From Rikenellaceae bacterium (GTDB lineage Bacteria; Bacteroidota; Bacteroidia; Bacteroidales; Rikenellaceae): a DNA stretch of 64,000 nt. Numbering within the stretch: the stretch's first letter is position 1; every line of letters begins with the position of its first letter. Made by a program: the position numbers and the translations under genes. Positions 30,253 to 38,992 of this stretch are shown here, piece by piece. The notes below the pieces were generated by a model, which saw nothing but the letters and a program-made list of their open reading frames with translations, was not told where the DNA came from and searched no databases. The stretch covers positions 21,023 through 85,022 of the forward strand of contig WRDF01000010.1 in the NCBI GenBank assembly GCA_009783565.1. The letters run 5' to 3'.

Positions 30253-30810
30253 TTATCCCCGCATTTCTCCGATAGCGTACATCAGCATAATGAAGGTAAC
30301 GAAACCTACTTTTTGCTGCCTGAGTTTCTCCAATCCCCGGTGGACGAGTTTGCGCACCGATTCGGGATTTATCCCCAGCAATATGGCTATCTGGTCGTAT
30401 TCCATCTCCTGCATATAGCGCAGATAGATCGCCTCGCGTTGCGTCGCAGTGAGCTTATCCATGAGCGCCTTTACGTGCGACGTCACGATCTCGCGTTCCT
30501 CGGCGTTCATCAACGCATCGTCGCCTACCGACACATCGGCCAGAAACGTGTGCCCGGCCATGTCGTCATACGAAAGTTTGCGCCCGTGCCGGCTGATGTC
30601 CACCAGACGGTTTTTGATGCTGCGCAACAAATAAAACTTCACATTGCCGATGCGCCCGAGATCCCTGTCCTCGACCACGAGTTTGCAAAATACGTCGTGA
30701 ATAGCATCCATACACATATTTTCAGCATATCCGAGACTGAGGGCGTAACTGTACAGTTCGTCCACATATCTCCGGTAGAGCTGAGCGTATGTATCGAATC
30801 GCGGTTTCAT
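30253..30810 (-). CDS. ECF-type sigma factor
   Basis: A 185-residue sigma-70-family factor with region 2 (about residues 8-75, YSYALSLGYAENMCMDAIHDVFCKL and VKFYLLRSIKNRLVD) and region 4 (about 110-165, LTATQREAIYLRYMQEMEYDQIAILLGINPESVRKLVHRGLEKLR). It lacks region 3, as in ECF factors. In Bacteroidetes such factors usually act with FecR-like anti-sigma factors to switch on SusC/SusD operons, but no anti-sigma gene is next to it. A hydrophobic C-terminal tail (FVTFIMLMYAI) is unusual and might tether it. It lies upstream of the M60 gene on the same strand. Confidence 0.9.
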   Translation of the reverse strand: MKPRFDTYAQLYRRYVDELYSYALSLGYAENMCMDAIHDVFCKLVVEDRDLGRIGNVKFYLLRSIKNRLVDISRHGRKLSYDDMAGHTFLADVSVGDDALMNAEEREIVTSHVKALMDKLTATQREAIYLRYMQEMEYDQIAILLGINPESVRKLVHRGLEKLRQQKVGFVTFIMLMYAIGEMRG

Positions 30811-30856
30811 CGTCGCCGTACGGTGGGTGGGTTTAGTGTTGTGTGAACAAATCCTA

Positions 30857-30888
30857 CAAAAATAATTATTTTTTACATTATGTGCAAA
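30857..30888 (-). promoter_or_regulatory. Promoter of the ECF sigma gene
   Basis: On the minus strand TTTG (30885-30888), a 20-bp spacer and TATTTTTG (30857-30864) match the housekeeping promoter, 47 bp upstream of the ATG. Confidence 0.7.
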
Positions 30889-30935
30889 ATCATGGCCGGT
30901 TCGTGGAAATAACAGAATTTGTGGGAACAGGCCTT

Positions 30936-30969
30936 AAAACAAAGCCCTCGACCGATGGCGGCGAGGGCT
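30936..30969 (-). terminator. Terminator of the OmpH-like gene
   Basis: On the minus strand AGCCCTCG (30962-30969) pairs with CGAGGGCT (30943-30950) and is followed by TTGTTTTAAGG. It lies about 30 bp after the stop at 30999. Confidence 0.75.
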
Positions 30970-30998
30970 GCTCAAAATCTCCGGATTCAGGCGCAAGT

Positions 30999-31595
30999 CT
31001 ACTTCTGCTGCGCGTATCTTTCGTTCAACCCTCGGAGTATCAATGAAGTAATGTCGAGCGCAGGATCGGCGTTAATCACAGGCGCACCGCCCGACGTGGT
31101 TATTATCATACCATAGCGGTAGTCGTGATTGAACTCCTTCACATATTCCTCGATGCTGTACATTATGCGGTTCGTCATCACCGCTTCTTCTTCTGCGAGC
31201 TCCTGTCTGCGCTGTTCGTGCAGGGTCATGAGAGTCTGCTGCTGACGTTGCAGGTTCTCCTCTTGCTGAGCTGCTTCGGCACGCGTCATCAGTCCGCGCT
31301 CGGCCCGTGTCTGAAAATCGCTGACGTTGCGCTCGAATGTACGTGCGCGACTTGTCAGGTCGGCCTCCACCTGCCTCACTTTTGTTTCGAATGCTGCGCT
31401 AAGGTCATTGTACATATCGTAATTGAACATCAGCGAATCGATGCGTATATAAGCGATCTGACCGCTCGCATGACGCTCTACGTTCTCATCGGTGCTTCCG
31501 ACTTCTGTGACCGTAACCGCGTTTTTCGGGTTGTTTCCACACGCCATGGCAAACGCTGCGAAAGCGAGGGTGGCTGCGACGAATAGTTTTTTCAT
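30999..31595 (-). CDS. OmpH/Skp-like periplasmic lipoprotein
   Basis: A 198-residue protein. The ATG at 31595 gives MKKLFVAATLAFAAFAMACGN, a lipoprotein signal with the Cys near residue 19. Then come a strand IAYIRIDSLMFNYDMYNDL and a long helical coiled coil (about residues 65-155) rich in Gln and Glu, and a C-terminal strand region YGMIITTSGGAPVINADPALDITSLIL. This is the Skp/OmpH plan of a chaperone for outer-membrane proteins, though Skp itself is soluble, so lipidation is a Bacteroidetes variant. Divergent promoters separate it from the MBL-fold gene. Confidence 0.8.
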   Translation of the reverse strand: MKKLFVAATLAFAAFAMACGNNPKNAVTVTEVGSTDENVERHASGQIAYIRIDSLMFNYDMYNDLSAAFETKVRQVEADLTSRARTFERNVSDFQTRAERGLMTRAEAAQQEENLQRQQQTLMTLHEQRRQELAEEEAVMTNRIMYSIEEYVKEFNHDYRYGMIITTSGGAPVINADPALDITSLILRGLNERYAQQK

Positions 31596-31619
31596 GACGT
31601 TTTTTGATTTTATACGAAC

Positions 31620-31658
31620 GCAAATATACACATTTTCCCCGAAAGCGGTTATTTTTGC
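31620..31658. promoter_or_regulatory. Divergent -7 boxes for the OmpH-like and MBL-fold genes
   Basis: TATATTTGC on the minus strand (31620-31628) faces the OmpH-like gene and TATTTTTGC on the plus strand (31650-31658) faces the MBL-fold gene. Only 21 bp separate the two boxes, so the promoters overlap and may compete. Neither has a clear TTTG -33 box. Confidence 0.55.
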
Positions 31659-31669
31659 ATAAAATAGTC

Positions 31670-32749
31670 ATGAGGCGAATGAAAAAAATGCTGTTATTGT
31701 GCGTCGCCTTCGCCGGCATACTGTTATTAATAAGGAATATGGGCGGAGCGAAAGGCGAAATCGAATGGCGGACGAATTCCGGGCTGCCGACGCTCAAAGA
31801 GGGCTGGCGCGGGAATATTGTCATTGGCGGGCGCTTCCGCAACGACTCGCTCGCCGAAGGCGCATCATCGTTTCGCGATGTGATGAGATGGAAACTCGGC
31901 CGTAATCCGCAGCGCGACGAGAAACGCCGCGACACGTTCCGCGTGCGCGTCGAATCATTAGGTGAGATACCGTTAGCAGAGAACAGTGTCGTTTGGCTGG
32001 GGCAGGCATCGTTTCTGATTACCGTCGGCGGAGTGAGGCTCGCGACCGACCCCTGCTACTTCGACCTGCCGCTGAACCGCCGTCTGGTGGCGATGCCGTG
32101 CAGTGCGGATAGCCTGCCGCCGGTGGATTATCTGCTCGTCTCGCACAGCCACCGCGACCATTTCGACCGGCGGTCGGCGGAGGCGTTGCTACGCACGAAC
32201 CCTGCTATGGAGGCGCTCGTACCACTTGGCGGCGACCGGCTTTTCAGCGGGCGGGCTTTGTCGGGCATCCGGCGGCAAGAGGCCGGATGGTATCAGGAAT
32301 ACCACTTTGCGGATGGCCTGCGTGTCATTTTTCTTCCCGCGCGGCATTGGGGACGGCGCGGGTTATTCGACACCAACCGCACGCTCTGGGGTAGTTTTCT
32401 CATCATTGCCGACGATGTGAAGATATTTTTCGCGGGCGACACGGGTTATGACAGGCGGATATTTCGTGAAGTTCGCGAGCTGTTCGGCAACATCGATATT
32501 TGCCTGCTGCCGATCGGGGCTTACTCGCCGCAATTCGTGATGAAGCGCAGCCATATGACCCCCGAAGAGGCCGTGCAGGCGTTCCTTGACATGGGCGGGG
32601 GCATGCTCGTTCCGATGCACTACGGCACTTACGACCTGTCGGACGAGCCTTTGGGCGAGCCGTTGCAGCGGCTGTGGCTTTGTGCCGCCGCGCTCGGTAT
32701 CGAGAATCGCGTGAAAGCATTGGCGGTAGGAGAAATTTTGAAATTCTGA
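31670..32749 (+). CDS. Membrane-anchored metallo-beta-lactamase-fold hydrolase
   Basis: A 359-residue protein with an N-terminal membrane anchor (MRRMKKMLLLCVAFAGILLLI) and a metallo-beta-lactamase domain: VVWLGQASFLI, metal motif SHSHRDHFD (about residue 155), FLPARHWGRRGLFD, FFAGDTGYDRR and MHYGTYDL. The pattern fits the UlaG/NAPE-PLD-like branch, which includes phosphodiesterases, so a lipid or phosphodiester substrate is possible but unproven. The ATG at 31670 follows the -7 box by 12 bp, an almost leaderless message. ruvA follows 5 bp after its stop. Confidence 0.85.
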   Translation: MRRMKKMLLLCVAFAGILLLIRNMGGAKGEIEWRTNSGLPTLKEGWRGNIVIGGRFRNDSLAEGASSFRDVMRWKLGRNPQRDEKRRDTFRVRVESLGEIPLAENSVVWLGQASFLITVGGVRLATDPCYFDLPLNRRLVAMPCSADSLPPVDYLLVSHSHRDHFDRRSAEALLRTNPAMEALVPLGGDRLFSGRALSGIRRQEAGWYQEYHFADGLRVIFLPARHWGRRGLFDTNRTLWGSFLIIADDVKIFFAGDTGYDRRIFREVRELFGNIDICLLPIGAYSPQFVMKRSHMTPEEAVQAFLDMGGGMLVPMHYGTYDLSDEPLGEPLQRLWLCAAALGIENRVKALAVGEILKF

Positions 32750-32754
32750 AAGAG

Positions 32755-33351
32755 ATGATAGAGTATATCAAAGGTACGATCGCCGACCTCACGCCCGCGT
32801 ATGCGGTAGTGGAAGCCGGAGGCGTGGGCTACTACATGAGCATTTCGCTGCACACTTTTTCCCAGATCGAGGGGCGCGCCGAAGCGACGCTGTATGCTCA
32901 CACCCAGACGCTTATGGACAGTTCGCAGAATCTGTTCGGTTTTTCCACGCGGCGCGAGCGCGAACTTTTCAGGCTGCTGATCGGGGTATCGGGCGTTGGC
33001 GGTAATACGGCGCGCATGGCATTATCGACCTATTCGCCCGGCGAGTTGGCGAATATTATCGCGACGGAGAACGCCGTGCTACTGAAAAATGTAAAGGGGC
33101 TGGGACTCAAAACCGCGCAGAAAATCATTGTCGAACTACGTGACAAAGTCATAACGGTGGGTTTCGAAGCTGCCTGCGGCACGCCGGGCACGGCAACGAC
33201 CGATAGCCCCGTCTTCCACGAGACGCTCGCTGCGCTCACGATGCTCGGGTTCGGGCGCGCGGCTTCGGAAAAAGTGGTGCGTAACGTCGTAAAGGAACAT
33301 CCCGATGCGTCGGTCGAAGAGGCGGTGCGACTGTCGCTCAAAAAACTGTAA
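32755..33351 (+). CDS. ruvA: Holliday junction helicase subunit RuvA
   Basis: A 198-residue protein that binds four-way junctions and loads RuvB. The start MIEYIKGTIADLTPAYAVVEAGGVGYYM, the OB fold, the helix-hairpin-helix motifs (LFRLLIGVSGVGGNTARMAL, NVKGLGLKTAQKIIVELRDK) and the C-terminal UBA-like domain (ETLAALTMLGFGRAASEKVV) are all present. The length is normal. ruvB and ruvC are not here. The gene is probably co-transcribed with the MBL-fold gene. Confidence 0.96.
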   Translation: MIEYIKGTIADLTPAYAVVEAGGVGYYMSISLHTFSQIEGRAEATLYAHTQTLMDSSQNLFGFSTRRERELFRLLIGVSGVGGNTARMALSTYSPGELANIIATENAVLLKNVKGLGLKTAQKIIVELRDKVITVGFEAACGTPGTATTDSPVFHETLAALTMLGFGRAASEKVVRNVVKEHPDASVEEAVRLSLKKL

Positions 33352-33487
33352 AAAGATTCGCATTTATACTTATTTTTTGCTGTTTTTCACGTTATCCCGG
33401 ACAAATTATTCAAAAAAAATGTTAACTTTGGAGTTGTTTCAAAAAGAACAGTAAGCGAGCCGCTTCGAGAAAAACTAAAAAACTTTT

Positions 33488-33520
33488 TTTGTTTTTCAAG
33501 TTTTCTTTATTTACCTTTGC
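33488..33520 (+). promoter_or_regulatory. V/A-ATPase operon promoter
   Basis: TTTG (33488-33491), a 20-bp spacer and TACCTTTGC (33512-33520) give a near-perfect Bacteroidetes promoter. The first ATG (33543) is 23 bp downstream of the -7 box. The region before it (33352-33487) is AT-rich with no gene. Confidence 0.8.
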
Positions 33521-33542
33521 AGGCGATAAAAAAATATGGACG

Positions 33543-34163
33543 ATGGATAACAAGTTGCAGGAATTAACCCGGAAGCTCTATGACGAGGGTTTGTCGCGTG
33601 GGCGGCAGCAGGCCGAGCTTATGCTTGAAGAAGCGCAGGCTCAGGCGCGAAAGATCGTGGAGGATGCCTGGGCCGAGGCGAAACGCATCGAACAGCAGGC
33701 CGAAAGAAAAGCCAAAGACCTGCATAAAAATACTCTCACGGAGCTGGATCTAGCGGGTAAACAGGCGATTACGAAGCTGCGCCACGCCATTCGCGATATG
33801 GTCGTGGCGTACGCGGTGGACGGGACGGTGGCTCAGGTGACGCTCGACCCTTCGTTCGTGCGTGATGTGCTTATAGCGGTGACGAAGAACTGGCAGGGAA
33901 CGTCGCAGGAGCATGTCACGCTGCGGGCGATGCTGCCCGAAGCGATGCGTGGGCGGTTAGACTCAGACTTCGAAAAAAGCGTGCGTGCGTCGCTCGGCAG
34001 TGACATCGAGATAGTTTTCAGCAACGACATAAAGAGCGGATTCCGCATCGCGCCCGCAAAAGGCGGCTATCGTATCGACTTTACCGATAAGGCGTTCGAT
34101 GCGCTGCTGGGAGAGTACCTGCGTCCGCGAGCAAGCGATATGCTGTTCGGCGATGAGAAATAG
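33543..34163 (+). CDS. ntpE: V/A-type ATP synthase subunit E
   Basis: A 206-residue peripheral-stalk subunit. The N-terminal half is a long charged helix (ELMLEEAQAQARKIVEDAWAEA to RIEQQAERKAKD) that would form the EG stalk. The C-terminal half has the globular E-subunit pattern ending YRIDFTDKAFDALLGEYLRP. The ATG at 33543 follows the operon promoter. It is the first gene of the operon E, DUF2764, A, B, D, I, K. No subunit G partner is recognised, so E may pair with itself or with an unrecognised protein. Confidence 0.85.
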   Translation: MDNKLQELTRKLYDEGLSRGRQQAELMLEEAQAQARKIVEDAWAEAKRIEQQAERKAKDLHKNTLTELDLAGKQAITKLRHAIRDMVVAYAVDGTVAQVTLDPSFVRDVLIAVTKNWQGTSQEHVTLRAMLPEAMRGRLDSDFEKSVRASLGSDIEIVFSNDIKSGFRIAPAKGGYRIDFTDKAFDALLGEYLRPRASDMLFGDEK

Positions 34164-34181
34164 GGAAACCCGGGCGCGGGC

Positions 34182-34296
34182 GTCATTGCGAGGGTCGTAG
34201 ATCCGAAGCAATCTAGTCGTAAAGAAAAAACCCTGGATTGCTTCGCCTTTCAGGCTCGCAATGACGACAGAGATTGCGGATCAAGTCCGCAATGAC
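34182..34296. repeat. Dispersed palindromic repeat, family B (copy B5, long form)
   Basis: Starts GTCATTGCGAGGG and ends GTCCGCAATGAC, with the arms GAAGCAATCTAG and CTGGATTGCTTCG and the internal AGGCTCGCAATGAC. It is the same long form as 23910-24027. It lies inside the ATPase operon between E and the DUF2764 gene and is presumably transcribed. AATTCGTAATTGATAAT (34319-34335) follows. Confidence 0.8.
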
Positions 34297-34336
34297 AAGA
34301 GGAGATTAGTTAATTTTTAATTCGTAATTGATAATA

Positions 34337-35164
34337 GTGGGTCAGTATTATACTCTTATAGCGGGTCTGCGCGAATATGCGCCGGCAGAGGCGGCGCCGA
34401 GGGGTTTCGACGCTCCGGCGATCGTGGGCGAGGTGCGCGACACGCTGACGGAGCATGACCGCCGCTATCTGACGCTTTTTTATCGGTACTACGATATACA
34501 GAATATCGTGGGCCTGCTGGCGGGGCGCGTGCATTTTTCGGCGCTCGGCAACCTCACGCGCGAGGAGCTGGAAGAGGAGCTGAAAACGCCGTCGCGCCTG
34601 CCCGATTATATATACAGGATAGTCGCGGCGCACAGTAATCCCGATGACCCTGAGTATGACGACGAGGAGCGGGTGGGGAGCATCGAAAAAGCGCTCTATG
34701 CGGCGTATTACGACGAGTGCGCGCGGTCGCGATGCCGGTTCATCCGTGAGTGGTATGAGTTCGACCGCAACCTGCGTAACGTCAGCGCGGCATATACGGC
34801 TCGGAGGTTGGGGCGTCCGGTCGCGCCGGAGATTGTGGGCGAGGGTTTCGTGGCAGATACTCTGCGGCGCAGCTCTGCGGCCGACTTCGGACTCGGCGGC
34901 GAGTTGGACTACATCGACCGCGTGATGGCGGCGGTGAGGGAGGACGGTAACCTTATAGAGAAGGAGCGAGTGATCGATATGCTGCGCTGGGAGATGTCGG
35001 ACGAACTGACGGTGTTCGATTATTTCAATATCAATGCCGTGCTGGCCTATCTGGCGAAGGTGAATATTATATACCGCTGGGCGGCGCTCGATCCGCGCAC
35101 GGGCGAGGAGATGTTCCAACGGCTGCTGGCCGCAATGTCGGTCGATACGACGGCGCAGATATAA
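34337..35164 (+). CDS. DUF2764 protein of the V/A-ATPase operon (candidate subunit C equivalent)
   Basis: A 275-residue protein. The GTG at 34337 gives the family start (V)GQYYTLIAGLREY; a TTG three codons earlier is less likely. Charged helices follow, with WYEFDRNLRNVSAAYTARRLG in the middle and a C-terminal FDYFNINAVLAYLAKVNIIYRWAALD. DUF2764 genes occur in this position in Bacteroidetes V-ATPase operons. The helical build and the lack of any recognisable subunit C suggest it takes that role, linking the central stalk to the membrane ring. That role is inference from context. Confidence 0.75.
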   Translation: MGQYYTLIAGLREYAPAEAAPRGFDAPAIVGEVRDTLTEHDRRYLTLFYRYYDIQNIVGLLAGRVHFSALGNLTREELEEELKTPSRLPDYIYRIVAAHSNPDDPEYDDEERVGSIEKALYAAYYDECARSRCRFIREWYEFDRNLRNVSAAYTARRLGRPVAPEIVGEGFVADTLRRSSAADFGLGGELDYIDRVMAAVREDGNLIEKERVIDMLRWEMSDELTVFDYFNINAVLAYLAKVNIIYRWAALDPRTGEEMFQRLLAAMSVDTTAQI

Positions 35165-35172
35165 AGAGGTAT

Positions 35173-35283
35173 GTCATCCCGAGCGCGGCACGCAATTGCC
35201 GACGAGGGATCTATCGCAAGTTTATAAGTTCAAAAGGAAACGAGCGATAGATTCCTCCGTCCCTGCGAGACGTTCGGAATGAC
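35173..35283. repeat. Dispersed palindromic repeat, family A (copy A5)
   Basis: Starts GTCATCCCGAGCG and ends GTTCGGAATGAC, with the arms GAGGGATCTATCGCAAG and CGAGCGATAGATTCCTC around TTTATAAGTTCAAAAGGAAA. It lies inside the ATPase operon between the DUF2764 gene and subunit A, 28 bp before the A start. TTCGTAATTAGTAA follows it. Confidence 0.8.
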
Positions 35284-35311
35284 AGAGTTTTTCGTAATTA
35301 GTAACTGAAAG

Positions 35312-37057
35312 ATGACAAAAGGCGAGGTACAGGGGATTATATCGAACATGGTGACGGTGCGGGTCGATGGGCCGGTGGCACAGAACGAGATATGCTATGT
35401 GCGGGCGGAGGGTGTCGACCTGATGGCCGAGGTGATAAAGGTAGTGGGCGAGCGCGCCTATATTCAGGTCTACGATTCGACGCGCGGCCTGCGTACCGGC
35501 GACCGCGTGGAGTTCGCGGGGCACATGCTCGAAGTGGAGCTTGCGCCGGGGTTGCTGTCGCGTATCTATGACGGGTTGCAGAACGACCTGGTGGCGATGG
35601 AAGGGTTGTTCATCGAACGCGGAATGCGCACCGCGCCGCTCGATTACGAGATGCTGTGGGAGTTCGAACCGCTGGCGGCGGCGGGTGACACGGTTAGCGC
35701 GGGTTCGTGGCTGGGGCGCGTGCGCGAACAATGGATCGACCACAAGATAATGATGCCTTTCATGATGGCGGGGCGTTATGAAGTGCGGAGTGTCGCGCCC
35801 GAAGGTTCTTATAAAATAACGGACACTATCGCTGTGGTTGCCGATGCCGAAGGGCGCGAGCACAATATCACTATGGTGCAGCGGTGGCCGGTGAAAATGC
35901 CGATCAGGGCCTACGTCGATAAGCCGCGCCCGTCGCGTATCATGGAGACGGGTGTACGGCCGATCGACACGTTCAACCCGCTGGCGGAGGGCGGCACGGG
36001 GTTTATTCCGGGTCCGTTCGGCGCGGGGAAGACGGTGTTGCAGCACGCTATCTCGAAGCAGGCCGATGCCGATATTATCGTTTTCGTGGCGTGCGGCGAA
36101 CGGGCGAACGAAGTCGTGGAGATTTTCACCGACTTCCCGAAGTTGGACGACCCGCGAACGGGGCATAAACTTATGGACCGCACGACGATCATCTGCAACA
36201 CGTCGAATATGCCTGTGGCGGCGCGTGAGGCGTCGGTCTATACGGGGATGACCATAGGCGAATACTACCGCTCGATGGGGCTGAAAGTGCTCGTCCTGGC
36301 CGACTCCACGTCGCGTTGGGCACAGGCGCTGCGCGAGATGTCGAACCGCTTGGAGGAGCTGCCCGGTCAGGATGCGTTCCCGATGGATCTGTCGGCGACC
36401 ATATCGAATTTCTATGCCCGTGCAGGATTGGTGCGGCTCGAAAATGGCGAGACGGGGTCGGTGACATTTCTCGGGACGGTGTCTCCGGCGGGGGGGAACT
36501 TGAAAGAACCCGTTACGGAATCGACGAAAAAGGCTGCGCGATGCTTCTATGCCCTTTCGCAGGCGCGCGCCGACAGCAAGCGATATCCGGCTATCGACCC
36601 TTTGGACAGTTACTCGAAATATCTCGAATATCCGGAGGTCGTCGAATACCTGGACCGCCGCGTGGAACAGGATTGGGCGTCGATGGTGAACCGCAGCAAG
36701 ACCATCGTGCGGCGTGGTAAAGAGGCCAACGACCAAATTAATATACTCGGTGACGACGGCGTGCCGCTCGAATACCACGAGCGGTTCTGGAAGAGCGAGC
36801 TGATCGACTTCGTTATCCTGCAACAGGATGCGTTCGACAAGACTGATGCCAATACGCCGTTCGTGCGCCAGCGGTATATGCTGAACCTCGTGCTCGGCAT
36901 CTGTGACCGGCCGTACGAATTTTCGGGGTTCGAGCAATGTGCGACGTTCTTCAAGACGCTTATCAATACACTGCGGCAGATGAACTACTCGGAGTGGGAG
37001 AGCGAGCGTTTCGCGGAATACCGCAAAGAGGTGGACGATTTTATCAATGAGTTATGA
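35312..37057 (+). CDS. ntpA: V/A-type ATP synthase catalytic subunit A
   Basis: The 581-residue catalytic subunit. It starts with GIISNMVTVRVDGPVAQNE, has the A-type non-homologous insert, the P-loop GPFGAGKTVLQH at about residues 234-245, ACGERANEVVE and MADST-like VLADSTSRWAQALREMSNRLEELPGQDAFP. The family end MNYSEWESERFAEYRKEVDDFINEL is present. With B it forms the A3B3 head that hydrolyses or makes ATP. Its TGA overlaps the ATG of B as ATGA. Confidence 0.97.
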   Translation: MTKGEVQGIISNMVTVRVDGPVAQNEICYVRAEGVDLMAEVIKVVGERAYIQVYDSTRGLRTGDRVEFAGHMLEVELAPGLLSRIYDGLQNDLVAMEGLFIERGMRTAPLDYEMLWEFEPLAAAGDTVSAGSWLGRVREQWIDHKIMMPFMMAGRYEVRSVAPEGSYKITDTIAVVADAEGREHNITMVQRWPVKMPIRAYVDKPRPSRIMETGVRPIDTFNPLAEGGTGFIPGPFGAGKTVLQHAISKQADADIIVFVACGERANEVVEIFTDFPKLDDPRTGHKLMDRTTIICNTSNMPVAAREASVYTGMTIGEYYRSMGLKVLVLADSTSRWAQALREMSNRLEELPGQDAFPMDLSATISNFYARAGLVRLENGETGSVTFLGTVSPAGGNLKEPVTESTKKAARCFYALSQARADSKRYPAIDPLDSYSKYLEYPEVVEYLDRRVEQDWASMVNRSKTIVRRGKEANDQINILGDDGVPLEYHERFWKSELIDFVILQQDAFDKTDANTPFVRQRYMLNLVLGICDRPYEFSGFEQCATFFKTLINTLRQMNYSEWESERFAEYRKEVDDFINEL

Positions 37058-38370
37058 AAGCTTTTCAGAAGATATACACGCGGATCGACAACATCACCAA
37101 GGCGACGGTGACGCTCACGGCGCGGGGCGTGGGCAACGACGAACTCGCTACGGTGGGCGGCAAGCTGGCGCAGGTGGTGAAAATCGACGGAGGGGCGGTG
37201 ACGCTGCAAGTTTTTGCGGGGACGGAGGGCATTGCGACAGATGCGGAGGTAGCGTTTCACGGCGCGCCGCCTGCGCTGCGGGTGAGCGACGATCTGGCGG
37301 GGCGGTTCTTCAACGCCTACGGCCAGCCGCTTGAAGGCGGCGAGCCGGTGGACGGCGAATTGCGCGAGATCGGAGGCCCGGCGGTGAACCCCTACCGACG
37401 TAAACAACCGTCGGAACTCATCGCGACGGGAATAGCAGGCATCGACCTGAACAACACGATCGTTACGGGGCAGAAAATCCCGTTCTTCGCCGATTCCGAC
37501 CAGCCGTATAACGAGGTGATGGGAATGGTGGCGCTGCGCGCGAAGGCCGACAAGATCATTCTGGGCGGCATGGGGATGACCAACGACGATTTCCTGTTCT
37601 ATAAGCATCTGTTCGAGAATGCCGGCGCTCTCGACCACATCGTGAGTTTCATCAACACGACGGAAGACCCGCCGGTCGAACGGCTGCTGATACCGGATAT
37701 GGCGCTCACGGCGGCCGAATACTTTGCGGTGGACAAGGGCGAAAAGGTGCTAGTGCTGCTCACGGATATGACCACGTATGCCGATGCGCTGGCAATCGTG
37801 TCGAACCGTATGGATCAGATTCCGTCGAAGGACTCGATGCCCGGTTCGTTGTACTCCGACCTCGCGCGTATCTACGAAAAGGCGGTGCAACTGCCGTCGG
37901 GAGGGTCGATAACGATTATCGCCGTGACGACGCTTTCGGGCGGCGACATTACGCACGCCGTGCCCGACAACACGGGTTATATCACCGAAGGACAGCTGTT
38001 CCTGCGTCACGATACGGATACGGGCAAAGTTATCGTAGACCCGTTCCGCAGCCTTTCGCGCCTCAAACAGTTGGTTATCGGCAAGAAAACGCGTGAAGAC
38101 CATCCGCAGGTGATGAACGCGGCGATACGTCTGTATGCCGATGCGGCGAATGCCAAAACGAAGTTGGAGAACGGTTTCGACCTTACCGACTACGACGAGC
38201 GCACGCTCGAATTTGCGCGCGAATATTCCGAAAAACTGCTCTCCATCGATGTGAATATCGACATCGACACGATGCTGGACACGGCATGGCGGCTGTTTGC
38301 CAAATACTTCACCGTCAGCGAAGTGGCTATAAAGCAGGAGCTGGTGGATAAATACTGGGCAGGGGAATAG
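37054..38370 (+). CDS. ntpB: V/A-type ATP synthase regulatory subunit B
   Basis: The 438-residue non-catalytic nucleotide-binding subunit. It starts KAFQKIYTRIDNITKATVTL, has the typical ELIATGIAGIDLNNTIVTGQKIPFF in place of an intact P-loop, then TTYADALAIVSNRMDQIPSKDSMPGSLYSDLARIYEKA and LPSGGSITIIAVTTLSGGDITHAVPDNTGYITEGQ. The start overlaps A by 4 bp; subunit D follows after 5 bp. Confidence 0.97.
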   Translation: MKAFQKIYTRIDNITKATVTLTARGVGNDELATVGGKLAQVVKIDGGAVTLQVFAGTEGIATDAEVAFHGAPPALRVSDDLAGRFFNAYGQPLEGGEPVDGELREIGGPAVNPYRRKQPSELIATGIAGIDLNNTIVTGQKIPFFADSDQPYNEVMGMVALRAKADKIILGGMGMTNDDFLFYKHLFENAGALDHIVSFINTTEDPPVERLLIPDMALTAAEYFAVDKGEKVLVLLTDMTTYADALAIVSNRMDQIPSKDSMPGSLYSDLARIYEKAVQLPSGGSITIIAVTTLSGGDITHAVPDNTGYITEGQLFLRHDTDTGKVIVDPFRSLSRLKQLVIGKKTREDHPQVMNAAIRLYADAANAKTKLENGFDLTDYDERTLEFAREYSEKLLSIDVNIDIDTMLDTAWRLFAKYFTVSEVAIKQELVDKYWAGE

Positions 38371-38375
38371 CAGAA

Positions 38376-38992
38376 ATGTCAATAAAGTTCCAATATAACA
38401 AAACCTCGCTGGGCGAGCTGGACAAGCAGTTGAAAATGCGGCGCAAGGCGTTGCCGACCATCAAAAGCAAGGAGTCGGCATTGCGATTGGAAGTGAAAAA
38501 AGCGCGGCAGACGGCTACGGAATTCGAGCGGCAGCTGGGCGAACTTACGCACCGCTATGAATATATGACGGCGCTGTGGGGCGAGTGGGATGCGGATCTG
38601 GTGCGCGTGAAGGACGTGGAACTGAGCGTGGTGAAGATCGCGGGCGTGCGCATACCGGTGCTCGACCGCATCGTGTTCGACGAGAAGGCCTACGATTTGT
38701 TCAGCAGTCCGATATGGTACGCCGACGGAATCGAATTGCTGCGCCAGTTGGCCACGCTGCGCATCGAGTACGATTTTTTCGCGCGCAAGACGCACTTGCT
38801 CGACCGTGCACGCAAGAAAACGACGCAGAAAGTGAACCTCTACGAAAAAGTACAAATACCCGGTTTTCAGGAGGCTATATTGAAAATCAAGCGATTCCTC
38901 GAAGACGAAGAGAATCTTTCGAAAAGTTCGCAAAAAATCGTGAAAACGCGGCAGGCGGCGGCAGTAGATGCAGCAATAAATAAGGATTATTT

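Noticed and set aside
30999..31595. Anti-sigma factor for the ECF sigma gene
   Set aside because: The protein is a coiled-coil lipoprotein of OmpH/Skp type with no FecR or zinc anti-sigma features, and has its own terminator before the sigma gene.
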